From assembly GCF_021545335.1 (NCBI RefSeq), contig NZ_CP089312.1, positions 6,448,001 through 6,512,000 on the forward strand: 64,000 nt of DNA, given 5' to 3'. Below, piece by piece: positions 1 to 9,022 of this stretch; the first letter of the stretch is position 1; every line of letters begins with the position of its first letter. The translations under genes and the position numbers were made by a program. A model generated the notes under the pieces. The model did not search any database. It was not told the origin of the DNA and saw nothing but the letters and a program-made list of their open reading frames with translations. This DNA comes from Streptomyces sp. GQFP. Its GTDB lineage: Bacteria; Actinomycetota; Actinomycetes; Streptomycetales; Streptomycetaceae.

Positions 1-2318
1 GAACCCTGCCCGACCAGCCCGGCGCGACCGCCGAGGTCCGCCTCGGCGGAGTCCGGCCGCCCAGGTGCGCTCACCCCCGCCCGTGCCACCCGCATCACAT
101 GCAGCGCCGTGGCCACATCACCGCCGAGCAGCGCCACCGCCCCGCACTCACGGAACGGCGGCGAGGCCGCGCACGCCGCCTCGTACGTCTCCGTCACCGG
201 CGACACGGGCGACGCCGCCTCGGTCTCCGCGAGGCACACGATGTGTATCCCGGCCCGGGGCCCTTCGTGCGCCAGCCGCGCGACGGCCTCCCGGACCGCC
301 GCACCGCCCGGATCGCCGTCCACGACGACCACGGTGTACGGCCCCGCGAAACCGCCCGCCCCCGACGACTCGTCAGGGTCGTCGTCCCGGGCCCAGGAGG
401 GCCGTCGGGCACCCTCCGAACCACTGTGGTCCGGTTCTCCGCCGCCGTGGGCGAGGGTCTTCGCCGCTGTCTCCGTGTCGTGGTCCTCCAGGCGGCGCAG
501 GAGTTCGTCCGTGCGGGCCGTGGCCTGTTCGCGGTCGTAGGCGAGGAGCAGCCGGCAGTCCTGGCCGTGCCCGGGGCGCAGATGCGGGAGCCAGCCGAGC
601 CAGGACCACTCGGCGGTGCGCTCCTCGGGGGTGCGCGAGCGGTCCGCGCTGATCAGGACGATCTCCAGGGCCTCCGGGGAGTGCAGCGCGGCCAGTTGGG
701 CCACCACCGCGCGGGCCAGCCCCGCCAGCCGCGCGCGCGGGCCGGCCAGCCCCAGCGCCCCGACCTCACGCAGCCCGGCGGTCACCGGGACGGCAGGGAG
801 CAGCCCCGAGCCGTCGGGGGCCGCGCGGTCCGCCGTACCGAGCCGGACCGTGAGTGCCTCCGGGTGGCCCGGGCCGCGCTCCCAGAGGCGGGGGCCGGGG
901 CCCAGGGCCGTCAGCAGCAGTGCCGCCGGGTCGGGCCAGCTCTCCGGTGCCTGTGCCGGTGCCTGTGGTACGGCGCTCGTGGACTCCGGGGCCGCCGGGT
1001 CGGACACCGGGCCCTCGTCCTCGTACTCCCCGCCCTCGGTCGTCTCCTGTTCCCCGCGCCCGCCGGTCAGCCGCCGCGCCCACTTGGAGAGCCCACCGCG
1101 CCTGCTGCGGACTCCCGGCGGAACGTCCGTCCCCCGCAGGGGCGTCCCCTTGCGCCCGCTGCCCCCGGAGAACTCCGCCTCCGCCTCCGAGCCGTCCTCG
1201 TCGTGGGCGCGGGCGTGCGGTACCGCCCTGGCCCCGGATGCCTGTCCCGGTACGGAGAAACCGGCGCCGTGGGTCTCCCCGGCACCGCCCGGAACCCTGC
1301 CCGTACCCGCCGTGCCCCGGGTCTCGATCCGTGGGGCCCGTCCCTGTCCCGGGACCAGCGGCTGCGCCGCCTCCGCCGGGCCCCGCGCACCGCGTGACTC
1401 GGGCACGCTCCCGGCCGCTCCCCAGCTCGCCGAACCGTAGGCGTGATGGGTCTCCCCGGAGGGCGGCTTCGCCGTGCCGCCGGGCCGCACGCGCGCGGAG
1501 TGCGCCTGGGACGGACGGGACGGGGTTGCCGCGCGCGGGGCGGAGGGCCGCCGGTCGCGGGTGTCCTCGTCGGCCTCCTGGGCGGCGTCGTCCGACGGAC
1601 GGCCCGGGGCCCTCGTACTCTCCGGGGTGACGCTCACGCGGACATGGCCCTCGCCGTCCGGCGTCGTGCCCACGCGCGTGGCCGCGTCGCCGGGCGGTGT
1701 CAGGCGCAGGGCCGACTCGCCGATGCGCAGCAGGGCGCCCGGCGCGAGGCGGACCGGGCGGGAGCCCAGGCGGGCGCCCGAGAGGGTCGTGCCGTTGGTG
1801 GAGCCGAGGTCCGCGACCGCTATCCGGCCGTCCGCCGCGACCGTGACCGCGCAGTGCAGCCGGGAGACGTCAGGGTCGTCGAGCGGGACGTCGGCGTCGG
1901 CGGAGCGGCCGATGGTGATCCGGCCGCCGTGCAGCAGATGGACCCCGCCCGCGTCCGGTCCCGCCACCACGTGCAGCTGGGCCGCCGCCTCGTCCGCCTC
2001 GGGGTGCGGCTCGGGCTCCGCGGGGGTGCCGAGGGCCAGCACGGCGCCGTCGACCAGTGGGGGTTCGCCGAGGGTGCAGCGTTGGGTGTCGAGGCGCTGG
2101 TCACCCACGTACAGCACCACCGCGCCGCCGCTCTCGCGGTCCCTGCCGCGCTCGGGCATCGACGCCCCGTCGCCCGCGACCGCCGAGGCCAGGGCCGAGG
2201 CGACCGCGGCGAGCGCCGTGCCGGCGGGCGCGGTGACCAGCACGTCGCAGCTCGCGGCACGCGCCCACGGCTCCGAGGGCGGCCCCAGCGGGTCTACGAC
2301 GGTCAGCCGGATCTGCAT
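1..2318 (-). CDS. FHA-domain FtsK/SpoIIIE-family ATPase, N-terminal part (runs off left edge)
   Basis: The frame is open from an ATG at 2318 (RBS GAAGGGA upstream) to the window edge, giving about 772 residues without a stop. Around residues 130-200 lies an FHA domain with GRS, SRLH and STNGT motifs, which should bind phosphothreonine. A Pro/Gly/Ala-rich linker follows. From about residue 470 comes the region that precedes the motor in FtsK/EccC-type proteins (RLWERGPGHPEALTVRLG, then LEIVLISADR). The RecA-like ATPase domains would lie beyond position 1 and cannot be checked. It is divergent from two Ser/Thr kinases, so a kinase-FHA partnership is plausible, but that is inference. No membrane segment is evident in the visible part. 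Confidence 0.85.
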   Translation of the reverse strand, partial: MQIRLTVVDPLGPPSEPWARAASCDVLVTAPAGTALAAVASALASAVAGDGASMPERGRDRESGGAVVLYVGDQRLDTQRCTLGEPPLVDGAVLALGTPAEPEPHPEADEAAAQLHVVAGPDAGGVHLLHGGRITIGRSADADVPLDDPDVSRLHCAVTVAADGRIAVADLGSTNGTTLSGARLGSRPVRLAPGALLRIGESALRLTPPGDAATRVGTTPDGEGHVRVSVTPESTRAPGRPSDDAAQEADEDTRDRRPSAPRAATPSRPSQAHSARVRPGGTAKPPSGETHHAYGSASWGAAGSVPESRGARGPAEAAQPLVPGQGRAPRIETRGTAGTGRVPGGAGETHGAGFSVPGQASGARAVPHARAHDEDGSEAEAEFSGGSGRKGTPLRGTDVPPGVRSRRGGLSKWARRLTGGRGEQETTEGGEYEDEGPVSDPAAPESTSAVPQAPAQAPESWPDPAALLLTALGPGPRLWERGPGHPEALTVRLGTADRAAPDGSGLLPAVPVTAGLREVGALGLAGPRARLAGLARAVVAQLAALHSPEALEIVLISADRSRTPEERTAEWSWLGWLPHLRPGHGQDCRLLLAYDREQATARTDELLRRLEDHDTETAAKTLAHGGGEPDHSGSEGARRPSWARDDDPDESSGAGGFAGPYTVVVVDGDPGGAAVREAVARLAHEGPRAGIHIVCLAETEAASPVSPVTETYEAACAASPPFRECGAVALLGGDVATALHVMRVARAGVSAPGRPDSAEADLGGRAGLVGQG

Positions 2319-2767
2319 CGCCGTCAGCGGTCCCTTCTGCGCGGGCACCCGGGAAGGAGGACGAAGCCACGCCACGGGTCCCACCACCGCGGACTTCCCC
2401 CACCGCACACGAGCACGTCGGCCAGTACTGGAGGCATCCTCGCACCTGCCACTGACAACGCGCCCGCCCCCCACCCATAAGTGATCTTGAATGGTCACCT
2501 CTGCCCGCAAAAGTGCCTGACCAGTGAGCGGCGGCTGTCCGTTTCGGATCGGTTTGGTTATCGGTTTGAGATCGGTCACGTTCGGGATCCGGCAACCGAA
2601 GCGACCGAATAGGGCGTCTTTCCATCGAACATGTGCGGGAGGCCGTACGTAGCCGTACATGGACGACGGCCGTTCCCAGGGGGTCCCGGGAACACGGCAC
2701 TACAGTGGGTCGGAACACCGTGTACGGGATGCGTGTACGGGATGTACGTACGCAAGGGAGCCATGAC

Positions 2768-4537
2768 GTGCGGCCGGTAGGGAGCAAGTACCTCCTTGAG
2801 GAGCCGCTGGGACGCGGCGCCACAGGCACCGTCTGGCGTGCCCGCCAGAGGGAGACCGCGGGAGCCGAGGCGGCCGTGCCCGGCCAGCCCGGCGAGACCG
2901 TGGCGATCAAGGTCCTCAAGGAGGAGCTCGCCAACGACGCGGACATCGTGATGCGCTTCCTGCGCGAGCGGTCCGTGCTGCTGCGGCTGACCCACCCGAA
3001 CATCGTCCGGGTACGGGACCTGGTGGTCGAGGGCGATCTGCTGGCGCTGGTCATGGACCTCATCGACGGTCCCGACCTGCACCGCTACCTGCGGGAGAAC
3101 GGCCCCTTCACGCCCGTCGCCGCCTCCCTCCTCACCGCCCAGATCGCCGACGCGCTCGCCGTCAGCCACGCCGACGGCGTCGTGCACCGGGACCTGAAGC
3201 CCGCCAACGTCCTGCTCATGCAGGACAACGGCCGGATGCACCCGATGCTCACCGACTTCGGCATCGCCCGCCTCGCCGACTCCCCGGGCCTCACCCGCAC
3301 CCACGAGTTCGTCGGCACGCCCGCGTACGTCGCCCCGGAGTCCGCCGAGGGCCGCCCGCAGACCTCCGCCGTCGACATCTACGGCGCCGGCATCCTGCTG
3401 TACGAGCTGGTCACCGGCCGTCCGCCGTTCGGCGGCGAGTCCGCCCTCGAAGTGCTGCACCAGCACCTCAACGCCGAGCCGCGCCGCCCGTCGACCGTGC
3501 CCGAACCCCTGTGGACGGTCATCGAGCGCTGCCTGCGCAAGAACCCGGACGAACGGCCCAGCGCGGAGAACCTCGCGCGCGGGCTGCGTGTCGTCGCCGA
3601 GGGCATCGGCGTCCACTCCAACTCGATGCAGATCGCGGCGGCCGAGGGGGTCGTCCATCTGCTCGCCCCGGATCCGGCGCCGACCGCGGTGCCAGGGGCG
3701 GGCGACCAGACCCAGGTGCTGCCGCACGGCGCGGGCGCGCAGGGGCAGGGGGCGTACGACCCGAACGCCGCCACCAGCGTGCTGCCGCACACCGGGGGGC
3801 CCGGTTCCATGGGTTCGGGCTCCATCGGCGCCGCGGACCCCACGGCCGTCATGCCGCCGGTGCCTCAGGGCCGTCCAGGGGGCCCTGGAAGCCCCGAGGA
3901 GCCGCACCCCTGGCAGAACCAGCTGCGCGCCGCCCGGGACCGCAACGAGCAGACGCAGGTCCAGTACCTGGACCCCGGCGAGGACCCCCTGCGCCGCCGC
4001 CCCCAGCGACAGCCGGGCCGGCCGCCGCAGCAACAGCCCCAGCAGCCGCCGTACCAGCAGCAGCCGCCGTCGCGTCAGCAGCAGCGGGGGCCGCAGCCCG
4101 GATACGGGTACCCGCAGGGGCCGGGCCATCCGGGACAGAGTCAGCCGCCCCAGCACCAGCAGTACGCGCCGCCGCAGCACCAGCAGCAGCCGCAGCGGTA
4201 CGCGCCGCCCGCCCCGGCGCCCGCGCCGCAGCAGCCCCAGCGCCCTCAGCAGCCCGAGGGCCGGCCGCCGCGCGAGCCGAGGGAGCCCCGCCAGCGCAGC
4301 GCCAACCCGATGAAGATCCCCGGGCTCGGCTGCCTCAAGGGATGCCTGTTCACGATCATCATCCTGTTCGTCGCCGCGTGGCTGATCTGGGAACTGAGCC
4401 CGCTCCAGGGGTGGATCGGGTCGACGAAGGGGTTCTTCGAGCAGATCGGTGACTGGATCGACACCGTCAGCGGGTGGGTAGGGGAGCTGGGCGGGGATTC
4501 TGGCGGTTCCGGGGGACCTGGGGGCGCGGGGAACTAG
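2768..4537 (+). CDS. pkaA: Ser/Thr protein kinase, PkaA type
   Basis: Hanks-type kinase of 589 aa. The start is GTG 2768, with AAGGGAG eight bases upstream; the frame is open further upstream but carries no kinase sequence. Visible motifs: glycine loop GRGATGTV (about residue 15), VAIK lysine (about 46), HRDLKPAN (about 139), DFG, and APE in AYVAPES. After the kinase domain (about residue 275) comes a long Gln/Pro-rich linker, then a single membrane helix (about 522-543, FTIIILFVAAWLIWEL) and a short Gly-rich tail. The kinase is therefore probably cytoplasmic and anchored near its C-terminus. It is followed by a second kinase, as pkaA-pkaB are in S. coelicolor. Substrates are not visible from sequence; the divergent FHA protein is a candidate. 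Confidence 0.92.
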   Translation: MRPVGSKYLLEEPLGRGATGTVWRARQRETAGAEAAVPGQPGETVAIKVLKEELANDADIVMRFLRERSVLLRLTHPNIVRVRDLVVEGDLLALVMDLIDGPDLHRYLRENGPFTPVAASLLTAQIADALAVSHADGVVHRDLKPANVLLMQDNGRMHPMLTDFGIARLADSPGLTRTHEFVGTPAYVAPESAEGRPQTSAVDIYGAGILLYELVTGRPPFGGESALEVLHQHLNAEPRRPSTVPEPLWTVIERCLRKNPDERPSAENLARGLRVVAEGIGVHSNSMQIAAAEGVVHLLAPDPAPTAVPGAGDQTQVLPHGAGAQGQGAYDPNAATSVLPHTGGPGSMGSGSIGAADPTAVMPPVPQGRPGGPGSPEEPHPWQNQLRAARDRNEQTQVQYLDPGEDPLRRRPQRQPGRPPQQQPQQPPYQQQPPSRQQQRGPQPGYGYPQGPGHPGQSQPPQHQQYAPPQHQQQPQRYAPPAPAPAPQQPQRPQQPEGRPPREPREPRQRSANPMKIPGLGCLKGCLFTIIILFVAAWLIWELSPLQGWIGSTKGFFEQIGDWIDTVSGWVGELGGDSGGSGGPGGAGN

Positions 4538-4807
4538 CCCGCGCGTGCAGTAGCGGCTCCGGGTGGGCCCACTCCAGGCAATCCGGTGGTAGCCGGGGCA
4601 ATTGGGGAGCAGATGGGCTGTGCTCCGACTGTGATTCCGGTACGACCTTGGGGATTTGTCGACACCTGGCGGGTGATTTCCGTCCCGGCGGTGAAGGTTA
4701 CGACTCCGGACGCGTAGTTTTATCGGCTGAGGTTGTAGGTCTTGTCGGCTGGGGGTCCCCGGGACCCGTGGCATAGCCGCTGGTGTTACGCGTCTGTAGG
4801 AGCAGTC

Positions 4808-6070
4808 TTGGCACGGAAGATCGGCAGCCGGTACACCGCCAACCAGATCCTGGGGCGGGGCAGCGCCGGCACGGTGTGGCTGGGCGAGGGACCCGAGGGG
4901 CCCGTCGCCGTCAAGCTGTTGCGCGAGGACCTGGCGTCGGACCAGGAGCTCGTCGGACGCTTCGTGCAGGAGCGGACCGCGTTGCTCGGTCTCGAACACC
5001 CGAACATCGTGTCCGTACGGGACCTGGTGGTCGACGGGAACGACCTCGCGCTCGTCATGGACCTGGTGCGGGGTACGGACCTGCGCACCCGGCTCGACCG
5101 GGAGCGCCGCCTCGCACCCGAGGCCGCGGTCGCGATAGTGGCCGACGTCGCCGACGGTCTTGCCGCCGCGCACGCCGCCGGGGTCGTGCACCGCGACGTG
5201 AAGCCGGAGAACGTCCTGCTGGACATGCAGGGCCCCCTCGGCCCCGGCGGCTCGCACCCCGCCCTACTGACCGACTTCGGCGTCGCGAAGCTCATCGACT
5301 CACCGCGCCGGACCCGGGCCACGAAGATCATCGGTACGCCGGACTACCTCGCCCCCGAGATTGTGGAGGGCCTGCCCCCGCGCGCGGCGGTCGACATCTA
5401 CGCGCTGGCGACCGTCCTGTACGAGCTGCTGGCCGGCTTCACGCCCTTCGGCGGCGGCCACCCGGGCGCGGTGCTGCGCCGGCATGTGACGGAGACGGTG
5501 GTCCCGCTCCCCGGGATCCCCGAGGAGCTGTGGCAGCTGCTCGTGCAGTGCCTGGCGAAGGCGCCGGCGTCTCGGCTGCGGGCGTCTGAGCTGGGGGCGC
5601 GGCTGCGGGAGCAGTTGCCGTTGCTGGTGGGGATGCCGCCGCTGGACGTGGACGAGCCGGAGTCGGAGGACGCGGGGGAGGGCCAGGGCGAGGGGCAGGT
5701 TGCTCAGGGCGAGGTGTACGACGAGGTTGCCGTGCCGGTGGGGGAGCGGGTGCGGAGGGGGGCGGTGCCTCTGGTGCGGGGGGCGAAGCCGGACTCGAAT
5801 CGGGATACGCATACGTCGATGCGGGTGCCTGGGCCGGATGAGCTTGCGGGCGGGGCGCTGGGTACGGCCCGCGTACCGCGTCCGGCGGGCGCTCCGCGTC
5901 CTGGCTCGGCCAGGCATCGGGCGTCGGCTCGGCGGCGTCGGCTGACGCTGGGGGTCGCTGCGGTGGCCCTGGTGGCGGCGGTGGGGGTCGGCACGTGGCT
6001 GGCCACGTCGGGGGACGACGCGGGGGCGACCCCCCAGGACACAGAGAACTCGGCACCGGCGTCACCGTGA
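4808..6070 (+). CDS. pkaB: Ser/Thr protein kinase, PkaB type
   Basis: 420-aa Hanks-type kinase. TTG 4808 is chosen as start because AGGAG lies 5 bases upstream and the protein then begins LARKIGSRYTANQILGRGSAGTV, like related kinases; the longer reading has no RBS. Motifs: GRGSAGTV loop, VAVK lysine, HRDVKPEN (about residue 129), DFG in LTDFGVAKL, and APE. A charged linker leads to one membrane helix at about 378-398 and a short extracytoplasmic tail without PASTA domains. It lies 270 bp after pkaA, so it may have its own promoter; no clear one was seen in 4538-4807. Confidence 0.92.
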   Translation: MARKIGSRYTANQILGRGSAGTVWLGEGPEGPVAVKLLREDLASDQELVGRFVQERTALLGLEHPNIVSVRDLVVDGNDLALVMDLVRGTDLRTRLDRERRLAPEAAVAIVADVADGLAAAHAAGVVHRDVKPENVLLDMQGPLGPGGSHPALLTDFGVAKLIDSPRRTRATKIIGTPDYLAPEIVEGLPPRAAVDIYALATVLYELLAGFTPFGGGHPGAVLRRHVTETVVPLPGIPEELWQLLVQCLAKAPASRLRASELGARLREQLPLLVGMPPLDVDEPESEDAGEGQGEGQVAQGEVYDEVAVPVGERVRRGAVPLVRGAKPDSNRDTHTSMRVPGPDELAGGALGTARVPRPAGAPRPGSARHRASARRRRLTLGVAAVALVAAVGVGTWLATSGDDAGATPQDTENSAPASP

Positions 6071-6076
6071 GGGGGT

Positions 6077-6343
6077 TTTCGCCCCCGCCGCCCCTACCCG
6101 TCCCATCCCTGGGGGCTGCCGCCCCCAGACCCCCGCTGTCGGCCTGGACGGCCTCGTCCTCAAGCGCCGGACGGGCTGGGTGGGGTGCAGGCGGGTGGGC
6201 GGGAGAGTCGCCCTGAACGGGCCTTGTCCTCAAGCGCCGGACGGGCTGACAAACCAGCCCGTCCGGCGTTTGAGGACAAAGGGGGGTCTGGGGGCGCAGC
6301 CCCCAGGGATGGGACGGGTAGGGGCGGCGGGGGCGAGAAAAGG
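6077..6343. repeat. Long imperfect inverted repeat containing a perfect hairpin
   Basis: The left arm at about 6077-6136 is the reverse complement of the right arm at about 6287-6343 (shared core CCCGCCGCCCCTACCCGTCC). Between them GTCCTCAAGCGCCGGACGGG occurs at about 6152 and 6230, and its inverted partner ends near 6285. It fills most of the pkaB-prfB gap. It may act as a terminator after pkaB. The arms look like a multicopy Streptomyces intergenic palindrome family, which is inferred. Confidence 0.75.
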
Positions 6344-6393
6344 CGGTCCGGGGCAACAGGTGGACGGGAAAGTCTGTCGCTCGGTGGAGCCGT

Positions 6394-6399
6394 TACGCT
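6394..6399 (+). promoter_or_regulatory. -10 box of prfB, leaderless type
   Basis: TACGCT lies six bases before the GTG start, with no Shine-Dalgarno sequence between. This is the usual layout of leaderless Streptomyces transcripts. The -35 region is weak. Confidence 0.5.
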
Positions 6400-6405
6400 G
6401 GTGTC

Positions 6406-7512
6406 GTGGCAGTCGTCGATGTATCCGAAGAGCTCAAGTCCCTCTCCTCGACCATGGAGTCGATCGAGGCCGTCCTGGACCTCGACAAGCTGAGGGCAGA
6501 TGTCGCCGTGCTCGAGGAGCAGGCGGCAGCGCCGTCCCTGTGGGACGACCCGGAGGAAGCGCAGAAGATCACCAGCAAGCTCTCCCACCTCCAGGCGGAG
6601 GTGAGGAAGGCCGAGGCGCTGCGCGGGCGGATCGACGATCTGAGCGTGCTCTTCGAGATGGCCGAGGAGGAGGACGACCCGGACACCCGCGCCGAGGCCG
6701 AGACCGAGATGGCCTCCGTCAAGAAGGCGCTGGACGAGATGGAGGTCCGTACGCTGCTCAGCGGCGAGTACGACTCCCGCGAGGCCCTCGTCAACATCCG
6801 CGCCGAGGCCGGTGGCGTGGACGCCGCCGACTTCGCCGAGAAGCTTCAGCGGATGTACCTGCGGTGGGCCGAGCAGAAGGGCTACAAGACCGAGGTCTAC
6901 GAGACCTCGTACGCGGAGGAGGCCGGCATCAAGTCGACCACCTTCGCGGTTCAGGTGCCGTACGCCTACGGGACGTTGTCCGTCGAGCAGGGCACGCACC
7001 GGCTGGTGCGCATCTCGCCCTTCGACAACCAGGGCCGTCGCCAGACCTCCTTCGCCGGTGTCGAGATCCTGCCCGTGGTGGAGACGACCGATCACATCGA
7101 GATCGACGAGTCCGAGCTGCGCATCGACGTCTACCGGTCCTCCGGACCCGGCGGCCAGGGCGTCAACACCACCGACTCCGCGGTGCGGTTGACCCACCTC
7201 CCCACCGGCATCGTGGTGTCGTGTCAGAACGAGCGGTCGCAGATCCAGAACAAGGCGTCCGCGATGAACGTGCTGCAGGCGAAGCTCCTCGACCGGCGCC
7301 GCCAGGAGGAGCAGGCCAAGATGAACGCCCTCAAGGGCGACGGCGGCAACTCCTGGGGCAACCAGATGCGTTCGTACGTCCTGCACCCGTACCAGATGGT
7401 CAAGGACCTGCGGACGGAGTTCGAAGTCGGCAACCCCGAGGCCGTGTTCAACGGTGAGATCGACGGTTTCATCGAAGCCGGGATTCGCTGGCGCAAGCAG
7501 CAGGAGAAGTAG
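6406..7512 (+). CDS. prfB: Peptide chain release factor 2
   Basis: 368-aa RF2, which releases nascent chains at UGA and UAA. It carries the SPF codon-recognition tripeptide (RISPFDNQG) and the GGQ peptidyl-transferase motif (SSGPGGQGVNTTDSAVR). The reading frame is continuous, so the programmed +1 frameshift seen in many bacterial prfB genes is absent, as usual in actinomycetes. The GTG start appears to be leaderless. A strong terminator follows. Confidence 0.97.
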   Translation: MAVVDVSEELKSLSSTMESIEAVLDLDKLRADVAVLEEQAAAPSLWDDPEEAQKITSKLSHLQAEVRKAEALRGRIDDLSVLFEMAEEEDDPDTRAEAETEMASVKKALDEMEVRTLLSGEYDSREALVNIRAEAGGVDAADFAEKLQRMYLRWAEQKGYKTEVYETSYAEEAGIKSTTFAVQVPYAYGTLSVEQGTHRLVRISPFDNQGRRQTSFAGVEILPVVETTDHIEIDESELRIDVYRSSGPGGQGVNTTDSAVRLTHLPTGIVVSCQNERSQIQNKASAMNVLQAKLLDRRRQEEQAKMNALKGDGGNSWGNQMRSYVLHPYQMVKDLRTEFEVGNPEAVFNGEIDGFIEAGIRWRKQQEK

Positions 7513-7537
7513 GGTCCGCGGAAAACCCCTTATCGAC

Positions 7538-7572
7538 AAAGCAACCGCCGTCCGCTGGACGGCGGTTGCTTT
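7538..7572 (+). terminator. Terminator after prfB
   Basis: Perfect 16-bp stem (AAAGCAACCGCCGTCC) with a 3-nt loop GCT and a 3' arm ending in TTT, 26 bases after the prfB stop. Between it and the next start at 7814 there are about 240 bases in which no gene was found. Confidence 0.85.
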
Positions 7573-7813
7573 GTGTCTTGGGATGTCTGGGTTTTACATC
7601 ACACTCACAGGGTCTGATGTGTGCCACCGGAGGAACAAGCGGACATTGCGTACGCAACGACCTTGACGTTCCCTTGGAAAATCGGAAGGGTAACGCGCGG
7701 CATGCGTATCTCTGGGGCGCATGTGAACCGGGGAGTGCTTACGGCGCTCCCTGTCGATCACCGCCCCGAGCGCGGCTCCACTGATGATTTCAGCTACTGG
7801 GGGTAGCAGCCAT

Positions 7814-8422
7814 ATGACGAATAAGACGCGGATCCGGGTCGCGCGGATCGCGGCCGGAGCGGTGATCGCCGCCGGTGCGTCCTTCACCGCCGCGGGCATT
7901 GCCTCCGCAGACGAGTGCGACCTGGTCGTGGTCTGTGCCGGTACGCCGAGCCCGGACCCGGACCCGACCGACACCGCGACCGAGATCCCGAGCGAGCCGG
8001 CGCCGGACCCGACCGAGTCGGAGCCCGAGCCCTCGGAGCCCGAGGTCCCGGACCCGACCGAGTCCGCCCCGGAGCCGGAAGAGCCCTCCACCGAGCCGAG
8101 CGAGCCCACCGAGGAGGACCCGACCGCCACGCCGACGGACGACGACGGCAGCGGCACGGGCACCGGCGGTGACGACACCGACGGCGGCAACAACGCCGAC
8201 CCCGACGGTGGCTCCAACACCTCCACCCAGGAAGAGGGCTCCTCCGCCCTCACCGACACGGGCTCCGAGACCTCGGCGCAGGGTTCGGGCGACGAGCTCG
8301 CCGAGACCGGTGCCGCCGAGACGACCTTCCTGATCATCGGTGCGGCCACGATGATCGCCGGCGGTATCGCCTTCCGCGTCCTCCCGCGCCTCGTGGGCGG
8401 CCGTGGCGGCGCAGCGGCCTAG
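7814..8422 (+). CDS. Secreted Pro/Glu-rich protein with LAETG sortase signal
   Basis: 202-aa exported protein. An N-terminal signal peptide (basic residues, then a hydrophobic run ending near ASA) is followed by a low-complexity P-D-P-T-E/S-E-P repeat region and an acidic Gly/Thr region. The C-terminus has a full cell-wall sorting signal: LAETG, a hydrophobic helix (FLIIGAATMIAGGIAF) and a basic tail. LAxTG motifs are typical substrates of class E sortases in Streptomyces. ATG 7814 is preceded by GGGGG at a suitable distance; an upstream ATG at 7784 has no RBS. Its specific role is unknown. Confidence 0.85.
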   Translation: MTNKTRIRVARIAAGAVIAAGASFTAAGIASADECDLVVVCAGTPSPDPDPTDTATEIPSEPAPDPTESEPEPSEPEVPDPTESAPEPEEPSTEPSEPTEEDPTATPTDDDGSGTGTGGDDTDGGNNADPDGGSNTSTQEEGSSALTDTGSETSAQGSGDELAETGAAETTFLIIGAATMIAGGIAFRVLPRLVGGRGGAAA

Positions 8423-8439
8423 TAGTCGTACGTACGCAC

Positions 8440-8471
8440 AAGGGCCCGGAGCGTCGTCGCTCCGGGCCCTT
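8440..8471 (+). terminator. Terminator after the LAETG gene
   Basis: 13-bp stem (AAGGGCCCGGAGC) with loop GTCGTC and 3' arm ending in CTT. It sits between convergent genes and may work in both directions. Confidence 0.8.
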
Positions 8472-8512
8472 CGTGTGTTCTTCGTCCGGTTCGCGTCGAG
8501 CCGGCTGTCCGG

Positions 8513-8704
8513 CTATGCCGTCTGGTGTGCCACCAGTGCCAGTGCCGCGATCAGTATCGCCAGCAGCGCGATCAGCGCCATCGGGTTGAGTCCGGCGAAC
8601 GGGTTCTCCTGCTGGAGCCGCTCGCGGTTCGCCCGGCAGACGGGACAGCGTCCCTCGCTCACGGGCGACGCGCAGTTCGCGCACACCAATCGGTCGTACG
8701 TCAT
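8513..8704 (-). CDS. Small zinc-ribbon membrane protein
   Basis: 63 aa, starting at ATG 8704 with AAGGAGG nine bases upstream. Two CxxC pairs (CANC and CPVC) form a probable zinc ribbon at residues 8-22, followed by a C-terminal membrane helix (MALIALLAILIAALALVA). The layout suggests a tail-anchored protein with a cytoplasmic metal-binding head. No function can be assigned. It lies alone between the LAETG gene and ftsE. Confidence 0.75.
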   Translation of the reverse strand: MTYDRLVCANCASPVSEGRCPVCRANRERLQQENPFAGLNPMALIALLAILIAALALVAHQTA

Positions 8705-8845
8705 GCGCCTTGCCCTCCTTGCGCCGCTTTCCCCTACACAACGCTTGCGGGAACGCAACCGTTCCCCGCTCTATGCCTCCACTGTGCCAGGTTCCTCCGG
8801 AGGTCGCGCGGTTCGCTTCCTAGAGGGGGCTTGCATTGTCTCGCG

Positions 8846-8912
8846 GCTGCGGGCTGGGTGTGGCTGGTCGCGCCGTTCCCCGCGCCCCTGTGCGGGGGCT
8901 TCGCCCCGCACA
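8846..8912. repeat. Variant copy of the GTTCCCCGCGCCCCT intergenic repeat
   Basis: GGTCGCGCCGTTCCCCGCGC followed by CCCTGTGCGGGGGCTTCGCCCCGC, whose end forms a short hairpin. It lies in the 318-bp gap upstream of ftsE, which holds no gene that I can see. Confidence 0.65.
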
Positions 8913-8971
8913 AAACGGCACAAGCCTTGTTCAAGCGGTACTGGAGCCTGCGGTCGGGTACCCGGGTCGCG

Positions 8972-8977
8972 TAGGGT
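8972..8977 (+). promoter_or_regulatory. Possible -10 box of ftsE
   Basis: TAGGGT fits TAnnnT and would give a leader of about 38 nt before GTG 9023. No convincing -35 box is present. Confidence 0.25.
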
Positions 8978-9022
8978 CACGGTCGTCCGCCCCCGATGTC
9001 TCCGACGGCCTGTGGTGTATCC

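Noticed and set aside
99..1397. 432-aa plus-strand open frame opposite the FHA/FtsK gene, and similar long frames at 1443-2484 and 2576-5257
   Set aside because: They are shadows produced by very high GC. The minus-strand frame at 1-2318 and the kinase frames have clear domains, and the shadows show Arg/Pro/Gly-rich nonsense.
6406..6600. Programmed +1 frameshift in prfB
   Set aside because: The frame is continuous from the start codon and no CUU-UGA shift site is present.
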